A stretch of 64,000 bases of DNA, taken from positions 186,001-250,000 of the forward strand of contig CABQLY010000001.1 in assembly GCA_902465155.1 (NCBI GenBank). Reading direction: 5' to 3'. The translations under genes and the position numbers were made by a program. Positions 42,139 through 50,819 of this stretch are shown piece by piece. The notes beneath the pieces are model-generated. The model saw nothing but the letters and a program-made list of their open reading frames with translations. It ran no database searches and was not told where the DNA came from. Source of the DNA: an uncultured Oscillospiraceae bacterium. GTDB lineage: Bacteria > Bacillota > Clostridia > Oscillospirales > Acutalibacteraceae. Positions within the stretch are counted from its first letter, which is position 1. The number at the start of each line of letters is the position of its first letter.

Positions 42139-43873
42139 TCTTTTCACCCCCGTTTTGCTGTTGCTCGTAAACCTCGCGGTAAATTTTGCTGCTTTGCAGC
42201 AGCTGTTCGTGCGTTCCGGCTGCCGAAAGCCGGCCGCCGTCTAAAACCAAAATTAAATCGGCCTCCTGCACCGAAGAAACGCGCTGCGCAATAATAATTT
42301 TTGTGGTTTGCGGAATGTAGGTTTTAAACCCGGCGCGAATAGCGGCGTCGGTTTTGGTGTCTACCGCGCTGGTAGAATCGTCTAAAATTAAAATTTTTGG
42401 CTTTTTCAGCAGGGCGCGCGCAATGCAAAGGCGCTGCTTTTGCCCGCCCGAAACATTGGTGCCGCCCTGCTCAATTTGCGTTTGGTACCCCGCCGGAAAG
42501 CCTAAAATAAATTCGTTGGCTTGGGCTAATTCGCAGGCCTCTTTTATCTCGCTTTCGGTGGCCTGCTCGTTGCCCCATTTTAAATTTTCCTCTATGGTGC
42601 CCGAAAAAAGCACATTTTTTTGCAGCACCATTGCAACGGCGTTGCGCAGGGTTTCCAGGTCGTAACGGCGCACATCAATTCCGCCCACCTTTACGGTGCC
42701 GGCGGTGGCGTCGTACAGGCGCGGAATTAGCTGAACCAGGGTGGATTTACCCGATCCGGTTCCGCCAATTACCCCTACCGTGCTGCCCGAGGGAATGTGC
42801 AGCTGAATGTTTTCCAGCGCGTTGCGGTCGGCCTTGGCGCTGTACTTAAAGCTAACATTTTCAAAGTCTATAGAGCCGTCCGGTACGGCGGTTACCGGGT
42901 CGGCGGGGTTTTGCAGGGTGGCATCCTCGTTTAAAACTTCTGCAATACGCTTCATTGACTCACCCGACATGGTAATCATAACATAAATCATGGAAAGCAT
43001 CATCAGTTGGATCATAATTTGCATACCGTAGGTTAGCATAGCCGAAATTTCACCCACGCCAATTAGGCTGCCGCCGTTTTCAATAATCAGCTTGGCACCA
43101 ACAATTAGCACAAAGGCCATGTTAAAGTAAACGCAAACCTGCATCAGCGGGGCGTTTAGGGCAACAATGCGTTCGGCACGGGTAAAGTCGTTGCAAATAT
43201 CCTTTGCCGCAAAGGCAAATTTTTGTTTTTCGTGCGCCTCACGCGCAAAGCCCTTAACCACCCGCATACCGCGAACATTTTCTTCAATCGATTCATTCAA
43301 ACGGTCGTATTTTTTAAATACGCTGCGAAAAGCCGGCATGGCCTTTTTGCCAATAAGGGCCAGCCCCAGCACCAAAAGCGGAATAATAACCACAAAAGAG
43401 GTTGCCAGAGCCCCACCCATAATATACGCCATAATAATAGAAAAAATAAGCACTAACGGCGCGCGAATGGCGGTGCGAATAATCATCATGTAGGAGAGCT
43501 GCACATTGTTAATATCGGTTGTCATGCGTGTAACCAATGAGGAGGTAGAAAATTTATCAATATTTTGAAACGAAAAGGCTTGTACCCGGTTAAAAACATC
43601 CTGCCGCAAATTTTTGGCAAACCCGGCCGAGGCCTTGGCACAGGTAACGCCGGCAATACCGCCGCAGCTTAGCGAAATTACCGCCATGCCAACCAGCAGC
43701 AGGCCGGTTTTTAAAACAAAGCTTAAATCTGCTCCCGCTTTAATTTGGTTAATAAGGTTGGCGGTAATTAGGGGTATAAAACATTCCATAACCGCTTCGC
43801 CCGCAATAAAAATAAAGGTAAGCACCGAGGGGGCTTTGTATTCCCGAATACTTTGCATAAACCTTTTTAGCAT
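42131..43873 (-). CDS. heterodimeric ABC exporter subunit with degenerate ATPase site
   Basis: A 580-residue half-transporter, partner of the next gene. Walker A GGTGSGKST and signature VSGGQKQR are normal, but Walker B reads ILILDDSTSAVD: the catalytic Glu is Asp, the usual mark of the degenerate site in heterodimeric exporters such as BmrC or LmrC. The ATG follows AAAGG. The two genes overlap, so equal amounts are probably made. Substrate unknown. Confidence 0.9.
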   Translation of the reverse strand: MLKRFMQSIREYKAPSVLTFIFIAGEAVMECFIPLITANLINQIKAGADLSFVLKTGLLLVGMAVISLSCGGIAGVTCAKASAGFAKNLRQDVFNRVQAFSFQNIDKFSTSSLVTRMTTDINNVQLSYMMIIRTAIRAPLVLIFSIIMAYIMGGALATSFVVIIPLLVLGLALIGKKAMPAFRSVFKKYDRLNESIEENVRGMRVVKGFAREAHEKQKFAFAAKDICNDFTRAERIVALNAPLMQVCVYFNMAFVLIVGAKLIIENGGSLIGVGEISAMLTYGMQIMIQLMMLSMIYVMITMSGESMKRIAEVLNEDATLQNPADPVTAVPDGSIDFENVSFKYSAKADRNALENIQLHIPSGSTVGVIGGTGSGKSTLVQLIPRLYDATAGTVKVGGIDVRRYDLETLRNAVAMVLQKNVLFSGTIEENLKWGNEQATESEIKEACELAQANEFILGFPAGYQTQIEQGGTNVSGGQKQRLCIARALLKKPKILILDDSTSAVDTKTDAAIRAGFKTYIPQTTKIIIAQRVSSVQEADLILVLDGGRLSAAGTHEQLLQSSKIYREVYEQQQNGGEKND

Positions 43874-43937
43874 TTTTAAAAGAACCTTTCTTTTTAAAAT
43901 AGTGTTTGCCGGCCTTGGCCGGTGGGCAAAAGCCGCG

Positions 43938-44040
43938 CGGTGTACAGCTTTGGCTTAAACCAAGCATTTAATGTGTACGGCGTACCGCTTTGGCTTAAAC
44001 CAAGTATTTAATGCGCACGGCGTACCGATTGGCTCAAAAC
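43938..44040. repeat. 40-bp tandem array, about two and a half copies
   Basis: TGGCTTAAACCAAGCATTTA and its flanks recur at exactly 40 bases (43951 and 43991), with the third copy degenerating after CGTACCGATTGG. Located in the gene-free region 43874-44577 upstream of the ABC exporter. Confidence 0.75.
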
Positions 44041-44120
44041 AAAAATAAAATTCACGCGGCGCCTAAATTTTACTTAAATTAGCAAGCAAAGCCGCGCGGC
44101 GTGCCGCTTTGGCCAACCCC

Positions 44121-44168
44121 GGCGCAAGGCTGCTATGGTGCAAGGCTGCCCCGGCGCAAGGCTGGGCC
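44121..44168. repeat. 16-bp tandem array, three copies
   Basis: GGCGCAAGGCTGCTAT, GGTGCAAGGCTGCCCC and GGCGCAAGGCTGGGCC. Between this and the promoter at 44578 there is only AT-rich sequence without a recognisable feature. Confidence 0.7.
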
Positions 44169-44577
44169 GGGCTTACATTTTTTCGGCCTAAACCAAAGGC
44201 AAAAACCGGTACGGCGGTTGCCCGCCGCCTTTTTTAAAGCAAGCGGCCAAGCCCGCCCCAGAGGGTTAAAATTGGCGCCTTTTACCCCAATTTTGGCCAA
44301 AGCCGCTTTGGCCGCAGTGTAATATACATTATAGTAAATTTTTAGAGTATTTTCAAGTAAATTTTTTTAAACCAATTTGTTAAAAAATTCAAAAAAATTG
44401 CTTTCTGCGTTTAGTTTGCGCCAAATTGGGCAATAAAATCGGCAAAGCCCAAAAAAAAGGGCTTAAACCGCCGCCGCGTTAGGGGCAAAATTAAAGCTGC
44501 ACCGCTAAAACAAAGGTTTAAAATGCCCCAACAAAGCGTTGGCTTTAAACGGGGCTTTTGGCTTTTCACGGTTTTAT

Positions 44578-44606
44578 TTGACAACGGTTTTTTGGCATGG
44601 TATAAT
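44578..44606 (+). promoter_or_regulatory. promoter of the DUF2953-gerW operon
   Basis: Perfect TTGACA, 17 bases, TATAAT. Because it lies inside the longest open frame, it shows that the real start codon is the later GTG at 44656. Confidence 0.8.
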
Positions 44607-44655
44607 TTTTAATAAGCTATTTAAAATTTTAGGCTTTGTTTTAGGGGGTGGCAGC

Positions 44656-45309
44656 GTGCTTGCGTTAAAAATTGTTGGCCTGGTGCTGCTGTGCCTTGCG
44701 GCCGTTATTTTGCTGCGGGTTCGGCTGCGTGTTTTTACTAAAAGCGAGCACGCCCTTTGTGTAGAGCTGCGCGTTTTGTTTTTGCGTTTTACCCTGCTGG
44801 GCGGCAAGCCTAAAAAAGCAAAAAAAGGCAGCGCGCCCCCTAAAAAAGCAAAAAAACAGAGCAAACTAAGCCTGTGGCAGCGGTTTAAAGCCTTTTTGGG
44901 GCTGCCCGCCAGCGAGCAGGTGCAAAAGCTGCAAAGCGCCGTGCAAAAAAACGGCGCCGCCAACCAGCTAAAGCAAATTGCCGGCCTTTTAAAACCGGCT
45001 TTGCAGGCGGCTGCGGCCGTTTTAAAAAAGCTGCGGGTGCAGCGGTTAAGGCTAAGCTACACCGCCGGGGGCGATGCGGCCGAGGCCGCCGTAAGCTACG
45101 GGCTGGCCTGCGCCGTTCTTTACCCGCTGTGCGAGCTGGTGCAGCAGCTGCCAAATACCAAAAAAAATGCGGTTTTGCCGCAGCTGCAGTGCAATTACAA
45201 CGCGCCGGGCTCGCAATTTTCGTTTGAGCTTGCCGTTTCGGTTCGGGTGGTTTATTTAGCGGCGGCCGGGGCAAAATTTTTAAAGCAGTATTTAAACCAA
45301 AAGCAATAA
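44656..45309 (+). CDS. DUF2953 domain protein
   Basis: A 217-residue protein. One N-terminal membrane segment (VGLVLLCLAAVILLRVRLRVF), a Lys/Ala-rich segment (KPKKAKKGSAPPKKAKK), and the DUF2953 core ending with a beta-rich part. DUF2953 genes sit before ytfJ (gerW) in spore-forming Firmicutes, and the same is seen here. GTG start chosen because AGGGGGTG lies 6-8 bases upstream and the promoter excludes earlier starts. Function unknown; a sporulation or spore-germination link is inferred from the neighbour. Confidence 0.85.
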   Translation: MLALKIVGLVLLCLAAVILLRVRLRVFTKSEHALCVELRVLFLRFTLLGGKPKKAKKGSAPPKKAKKQSKLSLWQRFKAFLGLPASEQVQKLQSAVQKNGAANQLKQIAGLLKPALQAAAAVLKKLRVQRLRLSYTAGGDAAEAAVSYGLACAVLYPLCELVQQLPNTKKNAVLPQLQCNYNAPGSQFSFELAVSVRVVYLAAAGAKFLKQYLNQKQ

Positions 45310-45338
45310 CAGTTTTAACAAAATAACGGGGTGTTAGA

Positions 45339-45725
45339 ATGGCAAATAATTTAGAGCAAAGCAACCTGCTTTCGGTGCTTAGCTACACGGCCGATAAGGT
45401 TTTGCAGCTTTCTAAGGAAAATAGCGTGCTGGGCGCGCCGGTACAGCAGGGCAGCGTTACGGTTATTCCGCTTTCTAAAATATCAATTGGTTTTGCGGGC
45501 GGCGGCTCCGACACGGTAGCCACGGCCGAAAAAAGCCAAAAGCACCCGGCTGGCGCAGGGGGCAAGGTAACCAAAACCCCGGCCGCGGTTTTGGTGCTTA
45601 ATTTGCAAAACAGCGCGCAGCCGGTGCAAATGCTGCTGCCCGACCCGGCCGCCAACCAAAATTTAACCCAAAGCATTGGCACGGTTGCCGGCGCCGTAAA
45701 AGCGCTGTTAAAAAAGAAAAAGTAA
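45339..45725 (+). CDS. GerW family sporulation protein (YtfJ-like)
   Basis: A 128-residue GerW/YtfJ protein. Key stretch: GAPVQQGSVTVIPLSKISIGFAGGGSD, matching the family pattern for a beta-rich small protein. In Bacillus subtilis YtfJ/GerW is needed for normal germination with some nutrients. Its presence, with DUF2953 ahead, argues that the host forms spores or descends from a spore former. The ATG is 29 bases after DUF2953 in the same transcript. Confidence 0.9.
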   Translation: MANNLEQSNLLSVLSYTADKVLQLSKENSVLGAPVQQGSVTVIPLSKISIGFAGGGSDTVATAEKSQKHPAGAGGKVTKTPAAVLVLNLQNSAQPVQMLLPDPAANQNLTQSIGTVAGAVKALLKKKK

Positions 45726-45998
45726 CGCCGGGCGTTAAAAGGGCTAAATCAAAACGGTTTGTGTAATTGCTTTTGTTTACAGGGTTTAAAATAAACCCCG
45801 CCTGCGTGCGGCAAAAATAGCAGCCCTTAGTTGGTATAGCCGCGCCCTGTTACAGGCCGAACTTTGCATAAGTCTTGCCCTGCAACAAACCGGCAACGGC
45901 TTTGGCGCATTTGCTTTTGCAAAAGCTGCCCGCAGCAGGAATATAAACAAGGCGCCCAAAAGGCTTTTGGCAAAAAAATAAATTCAAAAAATAAAACA

Positions 45999-46085
45999 AA
46001 ATGAAATCGAAAAATGAAATCAAAAATCAAACCGAAAATTGAACCGAAAATCAAACCGAAAAATTGAACCGAAAAATTGAAATAA
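45999..46085. repeat. 12/13-bp A-rich tandem array
   Basis: Repeated units such as CAAACCGAAAAT and TGAACCGAAAAT. It lies in the gene-free region 45726-46203, which otherwise holds only the hairpin listed next. Confidence 0.7.
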
Positions 46086-46090
46086 AACTT

Positions 46091-46140
46091 TTGGCCGGCG
46101 GATTTAGTAAAAAAACAAGCACCCGCCGGCCAACATTTTT
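46091..46140 (+). terminator. hairpin with T-run upstream of the EF-G-like gene
   Basis: TTGGCCGGCGG pairs with CCGCCGGCCAA across 21 bases, then CATTTTT. May terminate the gerW transcript, although it is about 370 bases past the stop. Confidence 0.6.
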
Positions 46141-46203
46141 CCGCAAACAGCGAGCTACCCGGTTGATTGCGGTATTTTTTTTGCCGTTTTAAATAAAAAT
46201 AAC

Positions 46204-46306
46204 CTAATAATTATTAAATATTTAATAATTATTAGTTGAAAATAACAAATATCTGTGCTATACTAAATACAATATAGTAGAACGCTACAAGGTAGAATAC
46301 TACAAG
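46204..46306 (+). promoter_or_regulatory. control region of the EF-G-like gene: palindrome, promoter and tandem dyads
   Basis: A perfect 32-base AT-only-core palindrome (16-base arms starting CTAATAATTATTAAAT) ends one base before the -35 box. The promoter is TTGAAA (46236), 17 bases, TATACT (46259-46264). Just after the start lie two 15-base direct repeats, GTAGAACGCTACAAG and GTAGAATACTACAAG (46277-46306), each containing a GTAG/CTAC dyad. This suggests two regulatory inputs. Confidence 0.75.
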
Positions 46307-46328
46307 TTTTATTAAAGGGGAATTTACC

Positions 46329-48383
46329 ATGAAACAATATTTAGCCAACAGCATTATGAATATTGCCCTGTTAGGGCACGCCAATTCCGGCAAATCTACC
46401 GTGGCCGAGGCTTTTATACATACCGCCGGGGCCAGCGAGCGCATGGGCCAGGCCGGGGAAAAGAATTTAATAATGAATTTTGACGCCGAGGAGCGCCGCC
46501 GCGGGGTTTCGGTTTCTACGGCCGTTTTCCCGGTAGAATGGCAGGGCAAAAAGCTGAATTTGTTAGACGCCCCCGGCTTGTTTGATTTTGCCGCCGGCGT
46601 GCGGGAGGCGCTGAACGCCGCCGAAACGGCGCTGCTGGTGCTTTCGGGTAAATCGGGCCTAACGGTTGGCGCCGAGCAGTGCTTAGAGCTGGCGCGGGAA
46701 AACGGCCGCAGCATTGCCTTATTTATTTCTAAATTAGATTCTGTACACGCCCAGTTTTACGGCATTATGTCTACCTTAGCGGGCAAGTACGGCGCGGCAA
46801 TTTGCCCGGTTTTTGTACCAATTTGCGATTCGGAGCACCGGGTAACCGGCTTTGCCGATTTAGTGCAAAACCAATTTTACAGCTACCAAAACGGGGCGCT
46901 GCAGCCGGTTGACGCCGTGCAGGACGATAATGTTGAATTAATGCGCACCATGCTGCTGGAGGCGGTTGCCGCCGTGGACGAAGCGTTAATGGAAAAATAT
47001 TTTTCCGGCGAGCCGTTTACCGTTGACGAAATTTTAACCGGCCTGAAAAAGGGTATGCTAAGCGGAGAAATTTGGCCGGTGTTCAGCGGTATAGGCCAGC
47101 AGGAGGTTGGCATTTTGCCGCTGCTGAATGTGTTAACGCAAATTGCGCCCACCGCCGGCGAAAAACCGGTGCAGTGCCTAAAGGGCGGGCAGCCGGCCCA
47201 GCTGCCAATAAAGGGCGACGGCCCGGCAGCCGCGCTGGTGTTTAAAACGGTTGCCGACCCGTTTGTTGGCAAGCTTTCGTACCTTAAGGTTGTTTCGGGC
47301 ACCATTGGGGCCGACAGCCGACTGCAAAACAGCCGCACCGGGCAGGCCGAAAAGCTAACCAAGCTAACCTTTATGAAGGCCGGAACGCCGGAGGAAACCG
47401 CGCAGCTTACCGCCGGGGATATTGGCTGCGCCGTAAAGCTGGGAGATGTTTTAACAGGCGACACCTTAAGTGCGCCGGAATTTGGCGCGGTTATTAGCAG
47501 TATTCCTTTTCCAAGCCCCACCCACCGCATGGCGGTTTACCCGCGCAAAAAAGGGGAGGAGGAAAAAATTGCCGCCGGCCTGGCCCGCTTAATGGAGGAG
47601 GACCCCACCCTGCACTTTGCGGTGGACCCCGAAACCAAGGAATCGGTGCTAAGCGGATTGGGCGAACAGCATTTGGATGTTACTATTAGCCGGCTAAAAA
47701 CCAAATTTGGGGTAGAGGTTGAGCTGCGCGAGCCCAAAGTGGCCTACCGCGAAACCATTCGCGGCACGGTAAAGGTTCAGGGGCGGCACAAAAAGCAATC
47801 TGGCGGGCACGGCCAGTTTGGCGATGTTTGGATTGAATTTATGCCGTGCGACAGTGAGGATTTAGTGTTTGAGGAAAACATTTTTGGCGGCAGTGTGCCA
47901 AAATCCTACTTCCCCGCGGTTGAAAAGGGGCTGCAGGAATCTATGAAAAAAGGCGTGCTGGCCGGGTTCCCCATGGTGGGGGTTAAGGCCGTGCTGTACG
48001 ATGGCTCCTACCACCCGGTAGATTCCTCGGAAATGGCGTTTAAAACGGCGGCAGCCTTGGCCTTTCGGGCGGGAATTCCGCAGGCCTCGCCCGTTATTTT
48101 AGAGCCCATTGGCAGCCTTACCGTTACCGCGCCGGACGACAATTTGGGCGATGTTATTGGCGACATTAACAAGCGCCGCGGCCGCGTAATTGGCATGACG
48201 CCGCTAAGCGGCCACCGGCAGGAGATTTTGGCCGAGGTGCCTATGGCGCAAATGGGCGGCTTTTCTACCGCCATGCGCTCGTTAACGCAGGGCCGCGCCA
48301 CCTTTACCCTAACCTTTGCAAGGTACGAGGACGCACCGCCGGCCGTTGCTGCCAAAATAGCGCAGGAGCACAAAGCCGAGTAA
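46329..48383 (+). CDS. elongation factor G-like GTPase
   Basis: A 684-residue translational GTPase of the EF-G-like (paralog) class. G1 is GHANSGKST, the switch I region is RRRGVSVSTA, G3 is DAPG (usual DTPG), and G4 reads SKLD (usual NKxD). Domain II, III, IV (GRHKKQSGGHGQFGDVWIEF) and V (QMGGFSTAMRSLTQGRATFTL) follow. The departures from the G3 and G4 consensus show it is not the housekeeping EF-G. It is alone in its transcript, ATG with AAAGGGG, and has an elaborate control region. Might be a stress or resistance-type factor; function unknown. Confidence 0.85.
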   Translation: MKQYLANSIMNIALLGHANSGKSTVAEAFIHTAGASERMGQAGEKNLIMNFDAEERRRGVSVSTAVFPVEWQGKKLNLLDAPGLFDFAAGVREALNAAETALLVLSGKSGLTVGAEQCLELARENGRSIALFISKLDSVHAQFYGIMSTLAGKYGAAICPVFVPICDSEHRVTGFADLVQNQFYSYQNGALQPVDAVQDDNVELMRTMLLEAVAAVDEALMEKYFSGEPFTVDEILTGLKKGMLSGEIWPVFSGIGQQEVGILPLLNVLTQIAPTAGEKPVQCLKGGQPAQLPIKGDGPAAALVFKTVADPFVGKLSYLKVVSGTIGADSRLQNSRTGQAEKLTKLTFMKAGTPEETAQLTAGDIGCAVKLGDVLTGDTLSAPEFGAVISSIPFPSPTHRMAVYPRKKGEEEKIAAGLARLMEEDPTLHFAVDPETKESVLSGLGEQHLDVTISRLKTKFGVEVELREPKVAYRETIRGTVKVQGRHKKQSGGHGQFGDVWIEFMPCDSEDLVFEENIFGGSVPKSYFPAVEKGLQESMKKGVLAGFPMVGVKAVLYDGSYHPVDSSEMAFKTAAALAFRAGIPQASPVILEPIGSLTVTAPDDNLGDVIGDINKRRGRVIGMTPLSGHRQEILAEVPMAQMGGFSTAMRSLTQGRATFTLTFARYEDAPPAVAAKIAQEHKAE

Positions 48384-48413
48384 ACGGGGCAAAACAAAAT
48401 TTAACAAAAAACC

Positions 48414-48444
48414 GGGGCGGTAAGGCGTTAAGCCTTGCCGCCCC
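48414..48444. terminator. GC-rich hairpin after the EF-G-like gene
   Basis: GGGGCGGTAAGGC, loop GTTAA, GCCTTGCCGCCCC. A T-run (GGTTTTTTG) follows on the minus strand only, so it most clearly serves the minus-strand hydrolase gene but also lies at the end of the plus-strand gene. Confidence 0.7.
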
Positions 48445-48626
48445 GCTGTGCGCTTTGGGGGTTATAATTGGTTTTAATTGCGGGCGCCGGGCTAATAAAA
48501 ATAGCGCCGGCCTTGGCTGCCAAGGCCCGCTAAAAAAGTCGCGCTTTGGTAACGCCTTTAACGGGTTTTGTAATTCAGTTTTTGTAAAGGTTAGGCTTTA
48601 CGGTTTTTTACAAAACCGCCGCAAAA

Positions 48627-48735
48627 CAAACGGCAAGGGTCTGTGGCAAACGGCAAGGGTCTGCGGCAAACGGCAAAGTGTTGCGGCAAACGGCAAAGAG
48701 CTATGGCAAACAAAAAGTGTTGCGGCAAACGGGTT
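48627..48735. repeat. 20-bp tandem array, five copies, abutting a stop codon
   Basis: Units CAAACGGCAAGGGTCTGTGG, CAAACGGCAAGGGTCTGCGG, CAAACGGCAAAGTGTTGCGG and two more degenerate ones. The array runs into the stop codon of the minus-strand glycoside hydrolase gene. No gene is seen in 48445-48733. Confidence 0.8.
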
Positions 48736-50641
48736 ACTTAGTGCATTTTAAAATAATGCCGCTGTTGGCGTTTAACTGCAAATTGCCGCCGCTAAAGCTG
48801 CCGCCGCAAACGGCGGTAACCTGCAGCGGGGCCTTTAGGGTAAGCGGGGTGCAAACCGGCTCGTTGCTGTAGTTTACGGCAACTAAGTAGCAGCTGCCGT
48901 CGGGGCAGGGGTGCTCGGTTAAGCAAACAAAGGGGCTGGGCGCCTCGGCCAGCCGGGTTAGCCCCTGCTTTTGGGCCAGCAGGCGGTAAAGGTTAAAGTA
49001 TTCCGGCGCATTCTTTTCAAAAAACACGCCCTTGGTTTGCGCCAAGTATTTTTCCAGCGGCAGGGTTAAAAAGTAAACGCGGCCCTTGCCAAGCTGATTG
49101 CAGAAAAATACCGGCTCCCCCTTTTCGTTGCGGGCCAAAACCTGCGCGGTAAAGCTACCCGGCGTTAGGGTGTAGGTTGGTAAAACGGGGTACGCCTTGC
49201 CGTTTAAAAGAATGTTTTGGGGCTGTGCCGTTTTACAGCGGCAGTTTATTTCAACGCCGGTAATTTCGGGCAGCTGGCGGAACAAGCCGCTGTCGGCCGA
49301 ATAGTAAAGGGCAGCGCCCTGCTCTACAAAATGCAGCAGCTCATCTAACCGGTTTTTCGGTATAGATTTATTCCCCTCCACGCTGGGAAAAATGTAAAGA
49401 TCCGATTTTGGAATTGGGTCTACCGCGTAGCAAAAGTTAACATCTATATTTGCCTGAGCGGCTAAAATGTAGGTGGCGCGCAGGGTGTTCCAGTTCATGC
49501 TGCCGTCATCCCGCGGAATAATAACGGTGGCCTGTGTTTTGTGCGGCGGCAGCACGCCGCTCGGCAAGGCCTTTAAAACGCTTTGAAACTCGCGGTTTAC
49601 GGCAACCAGCGGCTTTTCCTGCAGGTCTTTGGTAAAAAAGCCGTAGTCGCTGCCAATGGTGTTCCAGCGGTAGGGGGCGTAGGTTAAGTGGCCTTGGTCA
49701 AAGGCGCACCACCACATAACCCCGTGGCAGCCGTGGGCAAGGCTGGCCCAAAGTGCGCCGCGGTAAAAATCGGCCTCGGTTTTTTTAGAGCAGTTCATGT
49801 ACCCAATGGCCCCAAACTCTTGAATAAAGGTGGGAATTTTTGCAATATCCTCGCTAACCTGGCAGCGAAACGGTAAATCTAAAATCGGTTTCAGGCTGCA
49901 AAGCGGGTCGTCGGAGGTTTGAAAAATGTGGTACGGGTGGGTGGTGTGAATATCGCACATCTCGGAAATGTTTTTAAAGTTCGAGGCCGAGCGTTCAATA
50001 TCCGAATTATCTAACCCCGAAATAATGGGGTGGTTCGGGTCGCAGGACCGTGCCGCGTCGGCAATAAGGGTACACCAAACATAAAAAATGTTGGGATTGT
50101 TTTGGCAGCCGGGCAAATGCACCGGCTCGTTGCCTAAGTCCCAGCCTAAAATGGCCGGCTGGCCGGCAAACCGCTTTACAAAGTATTTAACAAACCGTAC
50201 CTGCCATTTTAAAACCTCCGGGTCGCTTAGCAGCTCGCGCCCCTCAAAGGCAGGGGGGCAGTAGGTGCGAAACGACATATGCCCCGTAATTAACGCAACA
50301 ATTAGCTTTAAACCGTGCTTTTGGGCTAAGCGGCAAAAAAACTCAAATTTTTGGCAGGCACCCTCGCTAACGCCGGCACGCCCAGCCTCGGTATCGGGCA
50401 AGGGGTCCTCGCCAAAGGCGTACTCGTACACCTTGGTGGTGGGCCCGTAAAGGGCGGTAAGGGGTTGAAAAACCGGCCAAAGCGGAAAAACCCGCAAATG
50501 GGTAATGCCGGCGTTTTTCAGCAGCTTAAAATCGCTTTCTACTACGCGCTCGTCAAAATCGCGCCACATATTAATTGCGTTGCTTGAGGCCCAGTAGTTT
50601 ATTCCGGTAAAAAAGCCGGTGTTAAAATTTGCGGTTTGCAT
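48734..50641 (-). CDS. clan GH-A glycoside hydrolase, GH5-like with C-terminal beta domains
   Basis: A 635-residue protein. A TIM barrel in residues about 10-340: GINYWASSNAINMWRDFDE, LRVFPLWPVFQPL, WDLGNEPVHL (acid/base Glu) and FIQEFGAIGY (nucleophile Glu). Residues about 360-520 resemble a GATase-like middle domain as in beta-galactosidase or mannanase relatives, and a small beta domain ends the protein. No signal peptide, so it would act on imported oligosaccharides. It is divergent from an AraC gene and has a weak -35, suggesting activation. Mannoside or galactoside substrate is a guess. Confidence 0.78.
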   Translation of the reverse strand: MQTANFNTGFFTGINYWASSNAINMWRDFDERVVESDFKLLKNAGITHLRVFPLWPVFQPLTALYGPTTKVYEYAFGEDPLPDTEAGRAGVSEGACQKFEFFCRLAQKHGLKLIVALITGHMSFRTYCPPAFEGRELLSDPEVLKWQVRFVKYFVKRFAGQPAILGWDLGNEPVHLPGCQNNPNIFYVWCTLIADAARSCDPNHPIISGLDNSDIERSASNFKNISEMCDIHTTHPYHIFQTSDDPLCSLKPILDLPFRCQVSEDIAKIPTFIQEFGAIGYMNCSKKTEADFYRGALWASLAHGCHGVMWWCAFDQGHLTYAPYRWNTIGSDYGFFTKDLQEKPLVAVNREFQSVLKALPSGVLPPHKTQATVIIPRDDGSMNWNTLRATYILAAQANIDVNFCYAVDPIPKSDLYIFPSVEGNKSIPKNRLDELLHFVEQGAALYYSADSGLFRQLPEITGVEINCRCKTAQPQNILLNGKAYPVLPTYTLTPGSFTAQVLARNEKGEPVFFCNQLGKGRVYFLTLPLEKYLAQTKGVFFEKNAPEYFNLYRLLAQKQGLTRLAEAPSPFVCLTEHPCPDGSCYLVAVNYSNEPVCTPLTLKAPLQVTAVCGGSFSGGNLQLNANSGIILKCTK

Positions 50642-50657
50642 AGCGCCACTTCCTTAG

Positions 50658-50689
50658 TTGACATTTTTTAAGGATATGGTATAATTATA
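50658..50689 (+). promoter_or_regulatory. divergent promoter pair sharing TATAATTATA
   Basis: Plus strand: TTGACA, 16 bases, TATAAT (50680-50685) for the AraC gene. The palindrome TATAATTATA (50680-50689) also gives a TATAAT on the minus strand for the glycoside hydrolase, with no good -35 beyond it. The two -10 boxes overlap, so polymerase cannot use both at once. Confidence 0.7.
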
Positions 50690-50819
50690 GCGTAAAAATT
50701 GGCGAATGAATTGCACTTTTTTAATGTAAAGTTGATGTTTTTTTGTTCGTTTTTCGCGGCATTTTTTGCGGCGGCCAATTTTTTTAAAACTGCCAAAATT
50801 GTTTTTAAGGGGGCAGACC

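Noticed and set aside
44539..44655. 39-codon N-terminal extension of the DUF2953 protein
   Set aside because: A consensus promoter lies inside it and a ribosome binding site precedes the later GTG.
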